Positions 1 through 8,946 are shown, numbered from the stretch's first letter. The stretch: DNA of 53,857 nt from Bacteroidetes bacterium UBA5697 (GCA_002420145.1 DIHL01000095.1:1-53857); one strand, 5' to 3'. Translations and numbers: made by a program. The notes: a model not told the origin generated them from the letters alone.

Positions 1-24
1 AAAACGTCAATTGACGTTTTTTTT
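1..24. terminator. Palindromic intrinsic terminator
   Basis: The first 20 bases form a perfect palindrome (stem AAAACGTC, loop AATT, stem GACGTTTT) followed by more T residues on the plus strand, with A residues giving a U-run on the other strand. It can work in either direction and lies just beyond the stop codon of the minus-strand Rhs fragment. The left side of the hairpin may continue outside the window. Confidence 0.55.
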
Positions 25-56
25 ACTTTAAAAGAATTCTTTTAATCTCACAATTT

Positions 57-305
57 TTAGTAATTTTTGGTAAAGGTTACTTCGACATTTTGTACCTTCG
101 CCTGCCTTGCTGAAACCAATTGTTGTGAGAATTTAGTATTAGCCTTAGCATCAGGGTTTTTTAGTGCTAATTGCCCATCTTCATATTTAAACTTTACATC
201 AGAACCTTTGTTTATCGCCCTTAAAAGTCGTCTTGCCGATGACTTAGCGCCGTGAACTTCTAAAGTCTCACCACCTGGGTCGATATAATAAACAGGATTA
301 TTACC
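57..305 (-). pseudogene. C-terminal fragment of an Rhs/YD-repeat protein with tip domain
   Basis: The minus strand has an open frame of 82 codons with no start codon, ending in TAA at 57-59. It begins GNNPVYYIDPGGE, the characteristic end of the RHS-repeat-associated core (usual form NPxxYxDPxG), after which polymorphic toxins carry a variable C-terminal domain. The remaining 70 or so residues (rich in K, A and N, ending VTFTKNY) would be that tip; I do not recognise it. The frame meets a stop at 336-338, and the bases between (306-323) are unusually GC-rich, so the N-terminal part has been lost by rearrangement near 305-325. Rhs proteins are contact-dependent or secreted toxins, but this remnant cannot be made without a new start. 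Assignment rests on the one short motif. Confidence 0.6.
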
Positions 306-479
306 ACGGCGGGCAGGCGGGGAAGCCTTTCGAAATCAAAAGGCATTGAAAACAAAGCACTTACACCAAACGTTTTTAGCCAAACCGACCTAATAAGACT
401 AACTGAGGAGTTAATTAAATTTCACGAGTTCTATAAAATTCACTTTAGGGAAATAAGTGCTATTTTAGAAAAAGACTAA
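291..479 (+). pseudogene. C-terminal fragment of an unknown plus-strand gene
   Basis: A frame without any ATG is open from the stop at 288-290 to TAA at 477-479. From about 324 it reads like real protein: an amphipathic, helix-prone end containing the stretch DLIRLTEELIKFHEFY and finishing AILEKD. It overlaps the Rhs fragment on the other strand and touches the stop codon of the next minus-strand gene (476-478). It looks like the end of a gene cut by the same rearrangement that truncated the Rhs gene. I do not recognise the family, and it could simply be a chance frame. Confidence 0.3.
333..347 (+). repeat. 15-bp direct repeat, left copy
   Basis: AAATCAAAAGGCATT here recurs exactly at 14311-14325. 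The two copies lie just outside the two ends of the minus-strand restriction operon (476-14232). In both places the repeat forms the right arm of a small hairpin (GCCTTT or GCTTTT on the left, AAAAGGC on the right). It may be the trace of an insertion, but a 15-base match in a 54-kb AT-rich window can also arise by chance. Confidence 0.35.
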
Positions 480-1615
480 TAATAGCCGGATTTCTTAAAA
501 GTTAAGTTTTCTTTATCTACCCCTTCCATTAAAGGGTCTTCTGTTTCAATGTTCGGATCGTACCAATCCACCTTTTTATGCGCCCATTTTAGCCAATCCT
601 TGAGGTCATCGGTCAGACTCTGCTCCTTTGTTGCTTTCTCCTCTAAACTGTCCAAATAAGTCCGAATTTCACTTGCTTCCCTCCAAAGTTTAGCCTTTTT
701 CTTAAGCACCTTGAACTTAACCAATTCATTCTCAATTTCCTGCTCCTTTAGCTTCTTTATTCGATCTTGTTCTGCCTTAATTTCCCTTTCTTTTTCCCAT
801 CTCAAATGCATATCTCTTTCTTCAGCACCTTTTATTTCAATCTTTGCTACAATTTTTGATAATTGATTCTCTAAGGGTAGTCTTCCGTCTGTCCATTCAA
901 TATTATGATAACTAATTCTTACAGAAAAGACTAATATTCCGGAAGGAACATAATCATATTCTTGCCAACTACCAGTTTTTGGTTTTGGAATTCTATTGTT
1001 TTTTTCTCTTATACTAATTGTAAATTCTTCACCATATATTATAAGGTGAGCTGAATCATTCCTAATTTGAAATGCATGCCCTCTCTGCTCCATAGCTTTA
1101 ATGAACGTATCCATTATTCTTAAAGCTCTACTATAATTAAGTTTGGTTGCAGAAATACTTAATGGACTCCTTAAATAACCAGTGAAGTTTTTGCTAAAGC
1201 GATTTTCATTGTTAAAATGTGCTTTTTTGGTTTCAGCTACTAGATTATGCGGCTTTGTAAGTATATCCGGTACAAGAATATTGAGTGATGAATCCGATTC
1301 AATTTCATCTTTTAAAACCTCTTCAGGAGATTGTTTACCTTTTAAGTTTTCTTCTCCTTCTTTTCTTAGGTCAAGTGAAATTTCAGTACTTCCATTGTAG
1401 TTGGTTGGTAACTCAATAATTTCAACTTCTTTTCCGGCTTTTAATTTCTCCCAATGACCTGCTTTAGGTAGAGGAATATCCATTTTAGCGCAAATTTTTC
1501 TTAATCCTGAATCTGAGATTAAATACTTCTTCGCGAGGGCAGTCATTGGTGTAGACCACACTAAGTCATAAAGTTCTTTTCGTTTTATAATAGCAGTAGT
1601 TACTTTTTCTTCCAT
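476..1615 (-). CDS. Protein with DNA-binding-like N-terminus, end of the restriction operon
   Basis: A 379-residue cytoplasmic protein. Residues about 11-60 (KRKELYDLVW, ALAKKYLISDSGLRKICAKM, PLPKAGHWEKLKAG) match a helix-turn-helix-like N-terminal module that I know from uncharacterised proteins: an ELYDxVW start, a 'skip' helix, then P-x-P-x-x-G-x-W. The middle (about 160-290) is a mixed alpha/beta region, and residues 290-340 are highly charged and probably coiled coil. The start codon overlaps the stop of the preceding gene as TAATG (1613-1617), so translation is coupled. As the last gene of a 13.8-kb defence operon it may be a DNA-binding partner of the PD-(D/E)XK-like protein before it. 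That role is inference from position; no catalytic motif is visible. Confidence 0.8.
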   Translation of the reverse strand: MEEKVTTAIIKRKELYDLVWSTPMTALAKKYLISDSGLRKICAKMDIPLPKAGHWEKLKAGKEVEIIELPTNYNGSTEISLDLRKEGEENLKGKQSPEEVLKDEIESDSSLNILVPDILTKPHNLVAETKKAHFNNENRFSKNFTGYLRSPLSISATKLNYSRALRIMDTFIKAMEQRGHAFQIRNDSAHLIIYGEEFTISIREKNNRIPKPKTGSWQEYDYVPSGILVFSVRISYHNIEWTDGRLPLENQLSKIVAKIEIKGAEERDMHLRWEKEREIKAEQDRIKKLKEQEIENELVKFKVLKKKAKLWREASEIRTYLDSLEEKATKEQSLTDDLKDWLKWAHKKVDWYDPNIETEDPLMEGVDKENLTFKKSGYY

Positions 1616-3363
1616 TACCTTTTTTCTGCTTGTTTGTTATATGGGGAATCAACTCCAATACGGTAATACTTCGGGTCGGTCTTTAAATGCATATTTTTTT
1701 CGTTATCAAAACCCAAACCTCCCCAATGGTAATATCTATCAAAAATACTTGCCATATCAGGAAAAACAACAACATCATCATCTCCATCAGCAATTTTTTT
1801 ATCGATTTTACCTTGAAGAAAAGCTCCGCAAACTTCAAGTTCGTCACTACAAAAAAGGTGACCATGCAGCTCCTCCCTTATATAAAGAAAGTGTACTAAA
1901 CTAGCCGTTGTTTTTTGTTGCTTTTGAAGAGTTAATAAAAACACTTCAAGATCATCAATACCTATACTCCAAGGAAATGAGTCATCTTCATAAACCTCTA
2001 AAAGTTCTGCCAAATCAGCTTGTATTAGGCCAAAAGTCTCAAGTGTAACAACTATTGAAAAAACATTGTGTATCTTTTTTGTATTGATTTCAGTAACAAA
2101 ATTATTCAACCCCTGATCACTATATATCTTAAGTGGTTGTTTATTTATGAAAAATTCTTTTACTCTATATGACTGATCATATCCTTTCTGTATAGTCTCA
2201 TCAAAATTATTTAAGATTAAATCATACGCCTTATCAGGATCTCGTCTTGGTTCTTTACGTTTTGATGCTTTTGCTTCAATAATAAAAGCTGTACCATTAA
2301 AAATAACTAGAAGATCTTGTTCATGAGCTCTTGTCGTATAAAAGCTTTTATATATAGTTGCTTTATTCTTAAAGAATTTTTGAAAAACATGTTCAATTTT
2401 ATTTTCTAGTTTATCACCTCTTATCTTATAAAATCGTTCGCTAAGATTTACATCATTAATACAAAAACTTGCCAACAAATTATAAATAGCGTGTATTAAT
2501 TGTTTGGTTTCAATTATTTGGTATTCATCATCACTAACTTTAAATATTGGTTTTATATATAACGGGTTTTGCTCAGTATAATATAGAAATGAAGATTCCT
2601 GTCTTTGTGAGGTTAAAGCCTTTAAAAAATTGGTAGCACGATCGTTTCCAAATTTAGATTCAAGATCTGAAAAAGAAAAGCGATACATCTGACCACTATC
2701 TTGAATCATATTAAAGAAATTTTTCAAATTTTGGGGCATTTGCTCCATCCATTTATCGGGAGTAATACCACTTTCTGACATCCTTGTCGCAAATTCTTTC
2801 CAACTTTCTTGCCCATCTTTATGATTAATTTTTTCATCCAAATACTTATTTGGCAGGGAATCGATATAATTGTAAAAATCAATGAAATCATTGATTTTTA
2901 ATCCAAATGATGATTGAATTTGTGTCTCTAAAGGAGTAAAGTAATCAATTACACGAGAAATAACTTGCTCTTCGTAATTGAGATGTCCAACATTAAAATA
3001 ACTTAGGAAAGAAGGCATTGCAACCCTCCTGCGAGTTACCCAATCTTCAGTTATATCATCCGGTTTTTGAGGATAGAAAAATTGATTGTACCCCGACTCT
3101 ATTTCAATAAGTAATTCTTTAATTCTATCCCATTCAGCATCACTAAATCGCTCTTTTGTAACTTTATTTTGAGGTGATGTAAGGTTAAGCGCTGCTACAT
3201 AATATAATTGTCGTTGTGGGGAATTAAGTCCATTTAAAGAACCCAATTTATCTGGCGAGGCGATTAATTGCATCATGAGGCTAATATTCCCCATAAATAT
3301 AGCCGTATCATAAGTAGCTAAAAGTTCCTTTAATTCTTTCGATTTTTGTTCTAAATCAATCAT
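1615..3363 (-). CDS. PD-(D/E)XK-like nuclease-domain protein
   Basis: A 582-residue soluble protein. Residues about 1-300 are a helical region I do not recognise. Residues about 318-370 have the pattern of a restriction-endonuclease-like core: a glutamate in a helix (E324, in NKIEHVFQKFF), then D350 in EQDLLVIFNG and E363-A-K365 in AFIIEAKASKRK, so D-x12-ExK on paired strands. This resembles NERD and other PD-(D/E)XK domains. A C-terminal region of about 200 residues follows. It lies 13 bases after the preceding gene and overlaps the next by the TAATG junction. The domain call is from motif reading and is moderately secure; substrate (DNA, RNA or none) is unknown. Its place in a type I restriction operon suggests a nuclease effector or an accessory subunit. 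Confidence 0.8.
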   Translation of the reverse strand: MIDLEQKSKELKELLATYDTAIFMGNISLMMQLIASPDKLGSLNGLNSPQRQLYYVAALNLTSPQNKVTKERFSDAEWDRIKELLIEIESGYNQFFYPQKPDDITEDWVTRRRVAMPSFLSYFNVGHLNYEEQVISRVIDYFTPLETQIQSSFGLKINDFIDFYNYIDSLPNKYLDEKINHKDGQESWKEFATRMSESGITPDKWMEQMPQNLKNFFNMIQDSGQMYRFSFSDLESKFGNDRATNFLKALTSQRQESSFLYYTEQNPLYIKPIFKVSDDEYQIIETKQLIHAIYNLLASFCINDVNLSERFYKIRGDKLENKIEHVFQKFFKNKATIYKSFYTTRAHEQDLLVIFNGTAFIIEAKASKRKEPRRDPDKAYDLILNNFDETIQKGYDQSYRVKEFFINKQPLKIYSDQGLNNFVTEINTKKIHNVFSIVVTLETFGLIQADLAELLEVYEDDSFPWSIGIDDLEVFLLTLQKQQKTTASLVHFLYIREELHGHLFCSDELEVCGAFLQGKIDKKIADGDDDVVVFPDMASIFDRYYHWGGLGFDNEKNMHLKTDPKYYRIGVDSPYNKQAEKR

Positions 3364-3376
3364 TTTTTTTCATTTA

Positions 3377-3847
3377 TTATATCAAGCTTATTAAATCAAA
3401 AGAATTAAAATTATCAATTCTAATATCTGTCTTTATAATTGGTAGTTCTACTCTTGTCAATTGTACAAAATCATTGTAATTTAAAAAACCATTGGTTGGC
3501 TTCGCCACTAAATGATATTTCTGATTTTCAAAATTGCCTAAGATTGAATTATCAAATGAAAATAAACCAAGTTTTGCAAAATTTATAAAACTTTCAAAAT
3601 ATAAATCTCTTCGCTCTGGAGATTGATCTTGATACCCAATAATATTTATTACATTTTGATTTATCTCTGTTTTAAACTCGGCAGAAATTAATCTCAATAC
3701 CCCTGAAATCAGACGGTTATTGTCATCCTCTTGAATTCTCTTTGGCAATATTCCTCCACCAGAAGCGATATGAAATATGCGTCCTGATTGATCAGTGAAA
3801 AACCAGTCAATATCTCTTCGATGTTGTTCTTCTTCTGAATATGCCAT
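3377..3847 (-). CDS. Unknown 156-residue protein of the post-hsdR cassette
   Basis: I do not recognise this protein. It has no signal peptide or membrane segment. The N-terminus is charged and contains DIDWFFTD followed by a glycine-rich turn (IASGGGILP); the rest is mixed alpha/beta with many aromatic residues. Its ATG overlaps the stop of the deaminase-like gene upstream as TAATG (3845-3849), so the two are probably made in a fixed ratio. A partner, inhibitor or substrate adaptor of its neighbours is possible, but nothing in the sequence decides this. Confidence 0.75.
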   Translation of the reverse strand: MAYSEEEQHRRDIDWFFTDQSGRIFHIASGGGILPKRIQEDDNNRLISGVLRLISAEFKTEINQNVINIIGYQDQSPERRDLYFESFINFAKLGLFSFDNSILGNFENQKYHLVAKPTNGFLNYNDFVQLTRVELPIIKTDIRIDNFNSFDLISLI

Positions 3848-4197
3848 TATCTAAATGTTATTCTACAATTATTACACATAGGAACCTCTTGCATGGTTCT
3901 CGGTCTTATTGCTTGACTAAATATTATTCTATTTAGAGGAATAGTGTTATCAAGAATAAGAAATTTATTTGATGATCTGACCTCTGCACAATATCCTACT
4001 AAATTACCATTGACTCTTTCTCCAATATCACCAATTGTTAGAAGCTTTTTTTCTAAATTAATTGCTATTGGATCTGGAGGCTGTCCGCTAGTATCCTTAG
4101 CTACATAATATTTGTATTTAGAAATAACAACAGCTGCATGATCATGTCCGAGATTTCTTAATCTCATAGCATATCGATAGGCAATTCTTTCTAGCAT
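3847..4197 (-). CDS. Small putative deaminase-fold zinc protein
   Basis: A 116-residue protein with the two signature motifs of the cytidine-deaminase-like superfamily in the right order: C70-A71-E72 (in LVGYCAEVRSSN) at the start of a helix, and C108-x-x-C111 (in VPMCNNCRITF) about 36 residues later. In deaminases the first Cys and the two later ones bind zinc and the Glu moves protons. Before them, AAVVISKYKYYVAKDTSG fits the beta-hairpin that opens the fold. The second motif has Met where proline is usual. It has no secretion or Rhs part, so it is not an obvious polymorphic toxin. Both junctions are TAATG overlaps, with hsdR upstream and the unknown 156-residue gene downstream. Nucleotide or nucleic-acid deamination in phage defence is the attractive inference; a zinc-binding protein without that activity is the alternative. 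Confidence 0.55.
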   Translation of the reverse strand: MLERIAYRYAMRLRNLGHDHAAVVISKYKYYVAKDTSGQPPDPIAINLEKKLLTIGDIGERVNGNLVGYCAEVRSSNKFLILDNTIPLNRIIFSQAIRPRTMQEVPMCNNCRITFR

Positions 4198-7100
4198 TAC
4201 TTATTATACTTCTTAAAATTCTCAGCCTGCTCAAATATCTCTTTATATACTTCATCACGATCAACCGGAGGATAGCCGCTTTCAGCTAACAAAATAATCA
4301 AGTCAACTTTTAATTCCGCTTTAAGGTCATCACGCTTGCTCCAATCGGTGTATTTAGCTTTATCATCAACTACATCTTTTACTTTTTGTGCTAACGGTAT
4401 TAGTTTCTCATCAGGATAGACAAAGTCATATTTAATTGCCAACGCTTTTAAAATATCATAGAAGGCTTTCTCTTCAAAATCAATTCCCATGTCTTTAAAC
4501 GAATCCTTTTCCTTTTTTAAAGCATAATACAATTCAATAATTTCATCTGTAAACTCTTCCAATACCTCACTTCGTAATACATCCGATTCTTTACGTTCAT
4601 TGTATTTTTCTATGAGCATTTGCATACGCTTTGAAAAATCAACGCCCATCATTTTATTTACTTTCCTAATGTCGTCTATTGCTTTTGCTAATAGCTTTTG
4701 CAGAAGTTTAATTTTCGTATTTGGCAGTTTAATTTTATCCAGTTTTGCCAAATAGTCTTCATCAAAAATATCTACCTGAGTTTCATTCTCTTCGCCCAGT
4801 TTAAATATTTCCTGAACACCTTCACTTTCAATAGCCTCTTTAATCATTTCCCTAACTCGTGCATTCATTTGCGCTGTGTCGGGTGCTGTTCCTTTAGTTA
4901 ATTTGAAAACGATTGAGCGAATTGCTAAATAAAAATGTATGTGATCTCGCTCGCTTTGACTAAAGGCATCGCTTCCTAAACAAATGTCGTAAGCAGATTT
5001 TAAACGCTTCGTTAAATACATAAAACGCTTTTCAAGCTCTTGTGTTACCTGAACAAATTCTGCGCCCATGTTTAAAGCATGAAGTTGATCTAAAGCCGAT
5101 CCTTTAAAATATTTAGCTGTATCAAATTTGTGGAAAATCTTTGCTAATAAATCTAAATGGTCTTTTACAACTACAATAGATGCCTGTATATCTTCGAAAT
5201 TTTGGCTGTCGGCTTTGTTGTATTGCGCCAACGCTAAATTCATTTGCTTTTTTATGCCAATGTAATCTACCACTAAGCCTTTTTCTTTACCTTCGAACTT
5301 TCTATTAACCCTAGAAATAGTTTGAATTAAATTATGGCGTTGAATTGGCTTATCAATGTACATGGTATCTAAAAAAGGAACGTCAAATCCGGTGAGCCAC
5401 ATATCAACTACAATGGCAATCTTAAAGTTTGATTTTGCAATTTTAAATTGTCGATCTAATTCTTTCCTATCGTCTTTTGTTCCTAATAATTTGTAAAGTA
5501 CCTCTTCATCATCTTTGCCACGAGTCATTACCATTTTGATACGTTCCATCGGCTTAATTTCTTTCTGCTCCTTATCGGTAAGCTCTGCACCCTCTTCACA
5601 CACTTTTACTTCAGCCCACTCAGGTCGAAGCTGAATTACATTTTTATAGAACTCGTATGCAATTGGTCGACTACTGCAAACAAACATTGCTTTACCTTTT
5701 ACAGTAGCACCTTCATTAATTCGGTTTTCATAATGCGTAATAAAATCCTTTGCTAAATCCCTTAAACGCCCCGGATCACCAATTATGGCATTCATTTGCG
5801 CCATCGCTTTTTTGCTTTCTTCTATCTGATGCTCGTTACTTCCATCTTCAGCGCAGCGATTATAATAGTCTTCAATCTCATCCAGTTTTCTGTTGTTGAG
5901 CAATACTTTTGCAGCACGACCTTCGTAAACAATACGAACGGTAATTTCATCTTTTACCGACTCAGTCATTGTATAAGCATCTATAATTTCGCCAAACACA
6001 TCCAAGGTCGCATCTATTGGTGTTCCTGTAAAACCGACATAAGTTGCATTCGGTAATGAATCGTGTAAATATTTAGCGAAGCCATAAGATTTGCTTACGC
6101 CTTTGTCAGTTACTTTTACTTTTTGATCTAAGTTGGTTTGACTACGATGCGCTTCATCCGAAATACAAATAACATTTGTTCTATCAGTTAATAGCTGAGT
6201 ATCTTCTGTAAATTTGTGAATGGTAGTTAAAAATACACCGCCACTATTTCTTCCCTGTATTAGTTCTCGCAATTGCGCTCTGCTTTCAACGCTAATAATG
6301 GTTTCATCTCCTATAAAACCTTTAGCATTGGTAAACTGACCGGAAAGCTGATCGTCTAAATCTGTTCTGTCAGTAATTAAAACGATGGTGGGACTGGAGA
6401 AGTGTTTACTTTTCATTAACAAACGAGTTAAGTAAAGCATCGTAAAACTTTTACCACATCCGGTAGCACCAAAGTAAGTCCCTCCTTTACCATCGCCATC
6501 GGGACGTTGGTGTAATTTTATATTTTCAAATAATTTGGTAGCGGCATAGTATTGCGGATAACGACAAACTATTTTTTCGTTCTTCTTTGAACTATCCGGC
6601 AAATAAATATAGTTATGGATAATGTCTCGCAAACGCTTGCGATTAAACATTCCTTGCACCAATGTATAAAGCGATTCTATTCCATCCACTTCATTTGCTA
6701 AGCCTTCTATTTTTCGCCAAGCATAATAAAATTCATAAGGTGCGAAGTAAGAACCAGCTTTATTGTTAACACCATCGCTAATTACACAAAATGCATTGTA
6801 TTTAAATAGTTCAGGTATATCTCTTTTGTAACGAACGGTTAATTGTATAAAGGCATCGTGTATTGTCGCTTCTTCACGGATAGCGCTTTTAAATTCAAAT
6901 ACTACTAATGGCAAACCATTAATGTATAAAATTCCATCAGGAATACGTTTTTCGTATCCTATAATTTCAAGTTGATTAACGAATTTATAAATGTTAGTGT
7001 CTATACCGTATTGCTCTGAACGTTCGGCAACAATAGTGTTTAAAAATTTCTCATCAGGTTGGTTGTAATTTCCGATATCGTTAAAATTAATCAACTGAAT

Positions 7101-7412
7101 GTAAAGATCTTTCTTACTTCGGTCTTCACGCTTTAACAAAAAACCATCGCAGACCAACTTCATGAATGCTTTGTTGCTATCATACAAATCAGAAGACGGT
7201 AATCTCTCCAAGTCGCGAATAATACTTTCTACTTCCGATTCGGTTATTTGTTCGGCTTTGTATTGGTTTAATAAAAAGTCTTTAAGATCTTTTTTTATCA
7301 ATACCTCTTCCGGATTACGCTGTATAGCCTGACCAAATAGATGAGGAATTTCTTCCTTACCTAAAAGCTCTATAAAAGCTTGCTCTAATTGTGATTCCGT
7401 AAATTTACTCAT
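4197..7412 (-). CDS. hsdR: Type I restriction enzyme, R subunit
   Basis: The motor and nuclease subunit of a type I restriction system: it translocates DNA by ATP hydrolysis from an unmodified target and cuts at a distance, in complex with HsdM and HsdS. About 1071 residues, normal for the family. The N-terminal PD-(D/E)XK nuclease is seen as D161 (in RIPDGILYING) and E175-F-K177 (VFEFKS). Helicase motifs follow: Walker A GATGCGKSF at about 317-325, ITDRTDLD, DEAH at 421-424, TGTP, and QTISRVNRK. I take the ATG at 7410-7412; a TTG six bases upstream is possible. The start overlaps the end of the AlbA_2 ATPase gene by 8 bases and the stop overlaps the next ATG, so the operon is tightly coupled. 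Confidence 0.96.
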   Translation of the reverse strand: MSKFTESQLEQAFIELLGKEEIPHLFGQAIQRNPEEVLIKKDLKDFLLNQYKAEQITESEVESIIRDLERLPSSDLYDSNKAFMKLVCDGFLLKREDRSKKDLYIQLINFNDIGNYNQPDEKFLNTIVAERSEQYGIDTNIYKFVNQLEIIGYEKRIPDGILYINGLPLVVFEFKSAIREEATIHDAFIQLTVRYKRDIPELFKYNAFCVISDGVNNKAGSYFAPYEFYYAWRKIEGLANEVDGIESLYTLVQGMFNRKRLRDIIHNYIYLPDSSKKNEKIVCRYPQYYAATKLFENIKLHQRPDGDGKGGTYFGATGCGKSFTMLYLTRLLMKSKHFSSPTIVLITDRTDLDDQLSGQFTNAKGFIGDETIISVESRAQLRELIQGRNSGGVFLTTIHKFTEDTQLLTDRTNVICISDEAHRSQTNLDQKVKVTDKGVSKSYGFAKYLHDSLPNATYVGFTGTPIDATLDVFGEIIDAYTMTESVKDEITVRIVYEGRAAKVLLNNRKLDEIEDYYNRCAEDGSNEHQIEESKKAMAQMNAIIGDPGRLRDLAKDFITHYENRINEGATVKGKAMFVCSSRPIAYEFYKNVIQLRPEWAEVKVCEEGAELTDKEQKEIKPMERIKMVMTRGKDDEEVLYKLLGTKDDRKELDRQFKIAKSNFKIAIVVDMWLTGFDVPFLDTMYIDKPIQRHNLIQTISRVNRKFEGKEKGLVVDYIGIKKQMNLALAQYNKADSQNFEDIQASIVVVKDHLDLLAKIFHKFDTAKYFKGSALDQLHALNMGAEFVQVTQELEKRFMYLTKRLKSAYDICLGSDAFSQSERDHIHFYLAIRSIVFKLTKGTAPDTAQMNARVREMIKEAIESEGVQEIFKLGEENETQVDIFDEDYLAKLDKIKLPNTKIKLLQKLLAKAIDDIRKVNKMMGVDFSKRMQMLIEKYNERKESDVLRSEVLEEFTDEIIELYYALKKEKDSFKDMGIDFEEKAFYDILKALAIKYDFVYPDEKLIPLAQKVKDVVDDKAKYTDWSKRDDLKAELKVDLIILLAESGYPPVDRDEVYKEIFEQAENFKKYNK

Positions 7413-8946
7413 AACCAATTTTATTATCTATTATGTATTTCATAACGCCACCTGCCGGTGTGGTGAAATATTTTTGTAATGGACTATTTGGAACTTTAGG
7501 CAATGTTCTTGCAATCGCTTTCATTTCTAATAATGGTTCAATATGCTTCTTAAAATTGTCATTATGCTTTTTTAGCCCCAAACAATCTTCCTGAATCTCC
7601 TTGTTTGATTTAGGAGATTGTGTAAATGAAAGTATTTTTAATTGCTCTTCTGTTAAACTATAAGCTTCTTTTATATACTTGTTTATTTGTTTATCAGTAG
7701 GTTTTATAAAAAAGATATCTGCTATGCTTTTTGCTAATCTATTTAATTCCTCACTAGAAATTGGAAACTCTTTGAATCTCTTTACTGCTTTATTAATAGA
7801 TTCTTTAGATACTAGGTCGTTAGCTTGGTCGGTAACTAGGTCGTTAGCTTGGTCGCCGACTAAGTCGCTTACTGGAGCAGCACTAGGGAAAGTCATTCTT
7901 AAAAAATTAGCAGAAAACTTAAAGCAATCTTTAGAGTAGCTCTCTAATATACGTGGTACACCCGATCCCAAATGCTCTACTAAATTCAGATCTTTATAAA
8001 TACGCATGATCTCTTTATTGCGAGGCACAGAATACCCTTCAAAAAACTCATCATGGCTTAAGCCTTCAGGTAAACCACCAGCAGAAGTGATTTCTATTCT
8101 ATCAGCAAAAATTTCAAATTTAGGTGGAACTTCGGCGGTATAGTCATTATGTACAAAAGCATTAATAACAGCCTCACGTAAAGCAATAGCATCCCACAAA
8201 CGTTTGTTACCTCTTTCTTTAGAAGTAATTTTAGTAATGGTTTTATTTTCTAAATCTATTTTATCTAATACTTGTTTAGTTGCTTTTACTATTGAACAGT
8301 TACCATACTCGTTGCTTTCTACCAAGTTAACTCTTGTAGTTCCTTTGTATTTAGCAACTTTAATGGATGTGCTGTTTTTATCAGCCATTAAGTAAGCAAC
8401 ATAATTAAAATCACCCTTTTCGGTTTGTAGTTCTAAATTAGCAGCAAATCGGGTGTTTAATTTAATCCCGGTTTCATCATAATAAATTTTGAGTTGTTCA
8501 AACTTTAAATCTTGCTTATTGGATTTAATTTTACTGATAGAATTACGAGTACGTTTAGCAAATAATTCTTCGATCATTTTATTGGGCATCGGTTCTGCTG
8601 CCGTTCCTATTCGGATAAAGCAACCTCGCTCTGACATGCCTTGCTTTTTAATGTAGTATGGCTTTTCTGAACCACTAGCAATAATAATCTTTATAATATC
8701 CTTACCGTTCTTAGTTTCACTAATAACATCAAACAACCCCATACAACTAGGAGCGATGTTTGTTTTTAAACGATCTTTTATTTTAAGCATATCGCCATCA
8801 GGATCTGCTACACCAACAGCTTTTCCTTTTTTATCAATGCCAATATAAATTACCCCACCTTCATGGTAATTCAAAAAAGCAATTACTTCTTTTTCTAAAC
8901 CATCTGTGAGTTCTTGTTTATATTCTATGCGGTTTGTTTCGTTCAT
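7405..8946 (-). CDS. Schlafen AlbA_2-domain / HATPase_c_4 protein
   Basis: A 513-residue protein of the group of predicted regulators with an N-terminal Schlafen-type AlbA_2 domain (about 7-120; IEYKQEL, then EGGVIYIGIDKKG) and a GHKL-type ATPase-like domain (about 240-330; LREAVINAFVHNDY, then FADRIEITSAGGLPEGL). The C-terminus (about 420-513) looks like a winged helix (LKILSFTQSPKSNKEI). Between them lies a short tandem repeat (NDLVxDQA), described separately. AlbA_2 domains bind nucleic acid and in Schlafens are linked to RNA cleavage; in bacteria such proteins often sit inside type I restriction operons, as here between the RloC-like gene and hsdR. A regulatory or accessory defence role is inference. 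Confidence 0.88.
   Translation of the reverse strand: MNETNRIEYKQELTDGLEKEVIAFLNYHEGGVIYIGIDKKGKAVGVADPDGDMLKIKDRLKTNIAPSCMGLFDVISETKNGKDIIKIIIASGSEKPYYIKKQGMSERGCFIRIGTAAEPMPNKMIEELFAKRTRNSISKIKSNKQDLKFEQLKIYYDETGIKLNTRFAANLELQTEKGDFNYVAYLMADKNSTSIKVAKYKGTTRVNLVESNEYGNCSIVKATKQVLDKIDLENKTITKITSKERGNKRLWDAIALREAVINAFVHNDYTAEVPPKFEIFADRIEITSAGGLPEGLSHDEFFEGYSVPRNKEIMRIYKDLNLVEHLGSGVPRILESYSKDCFKFSANFLRMTFPSAAPVSDLVGDQANDLVTDQANDLVSKESINKAVKRFKEFPISSEELNRLAKSIADIFFIKPTDKQINKYIKEAYSLTEEQLKILSFTQSPKSNKEIQEDCLGLKKHNDNFKKHIEPLLEMKAIARTLPKVPNSPLQKYFTTPAGGVMKYIIDNKIGYE
7811..7867 (-). repeat. 24-bp in-frame tandem repeat inside the AlbA_2 ATPase gene
   Basis: Two 24-base units (7811-7834 and 7835-7858) differ at only three or so bases at the end, followed by a 9-base partial third copy. 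They encode an 8-residue unit (NDLVTDQA and variants) in the linker before the C-terminal winged-helix-like part. Unit length is a multiple of three, so copy changes by slippage would alter linker length without breaking the frame. Confidence 0.85.

Noticed and set aside
67..255. Plus-strand 62-codon frame at the left edge
   Set aside because: It is antisense to the Rhs C-terminal fragment, which explains the codon pattern better; composition is Cys/Ser/Leu-rich as in shadow frames.
7811..7867. CRISPR-like or regulatory repeat
   Set aside because: In-frame coding repeat of 24 bases encoding an 8-residue unit.
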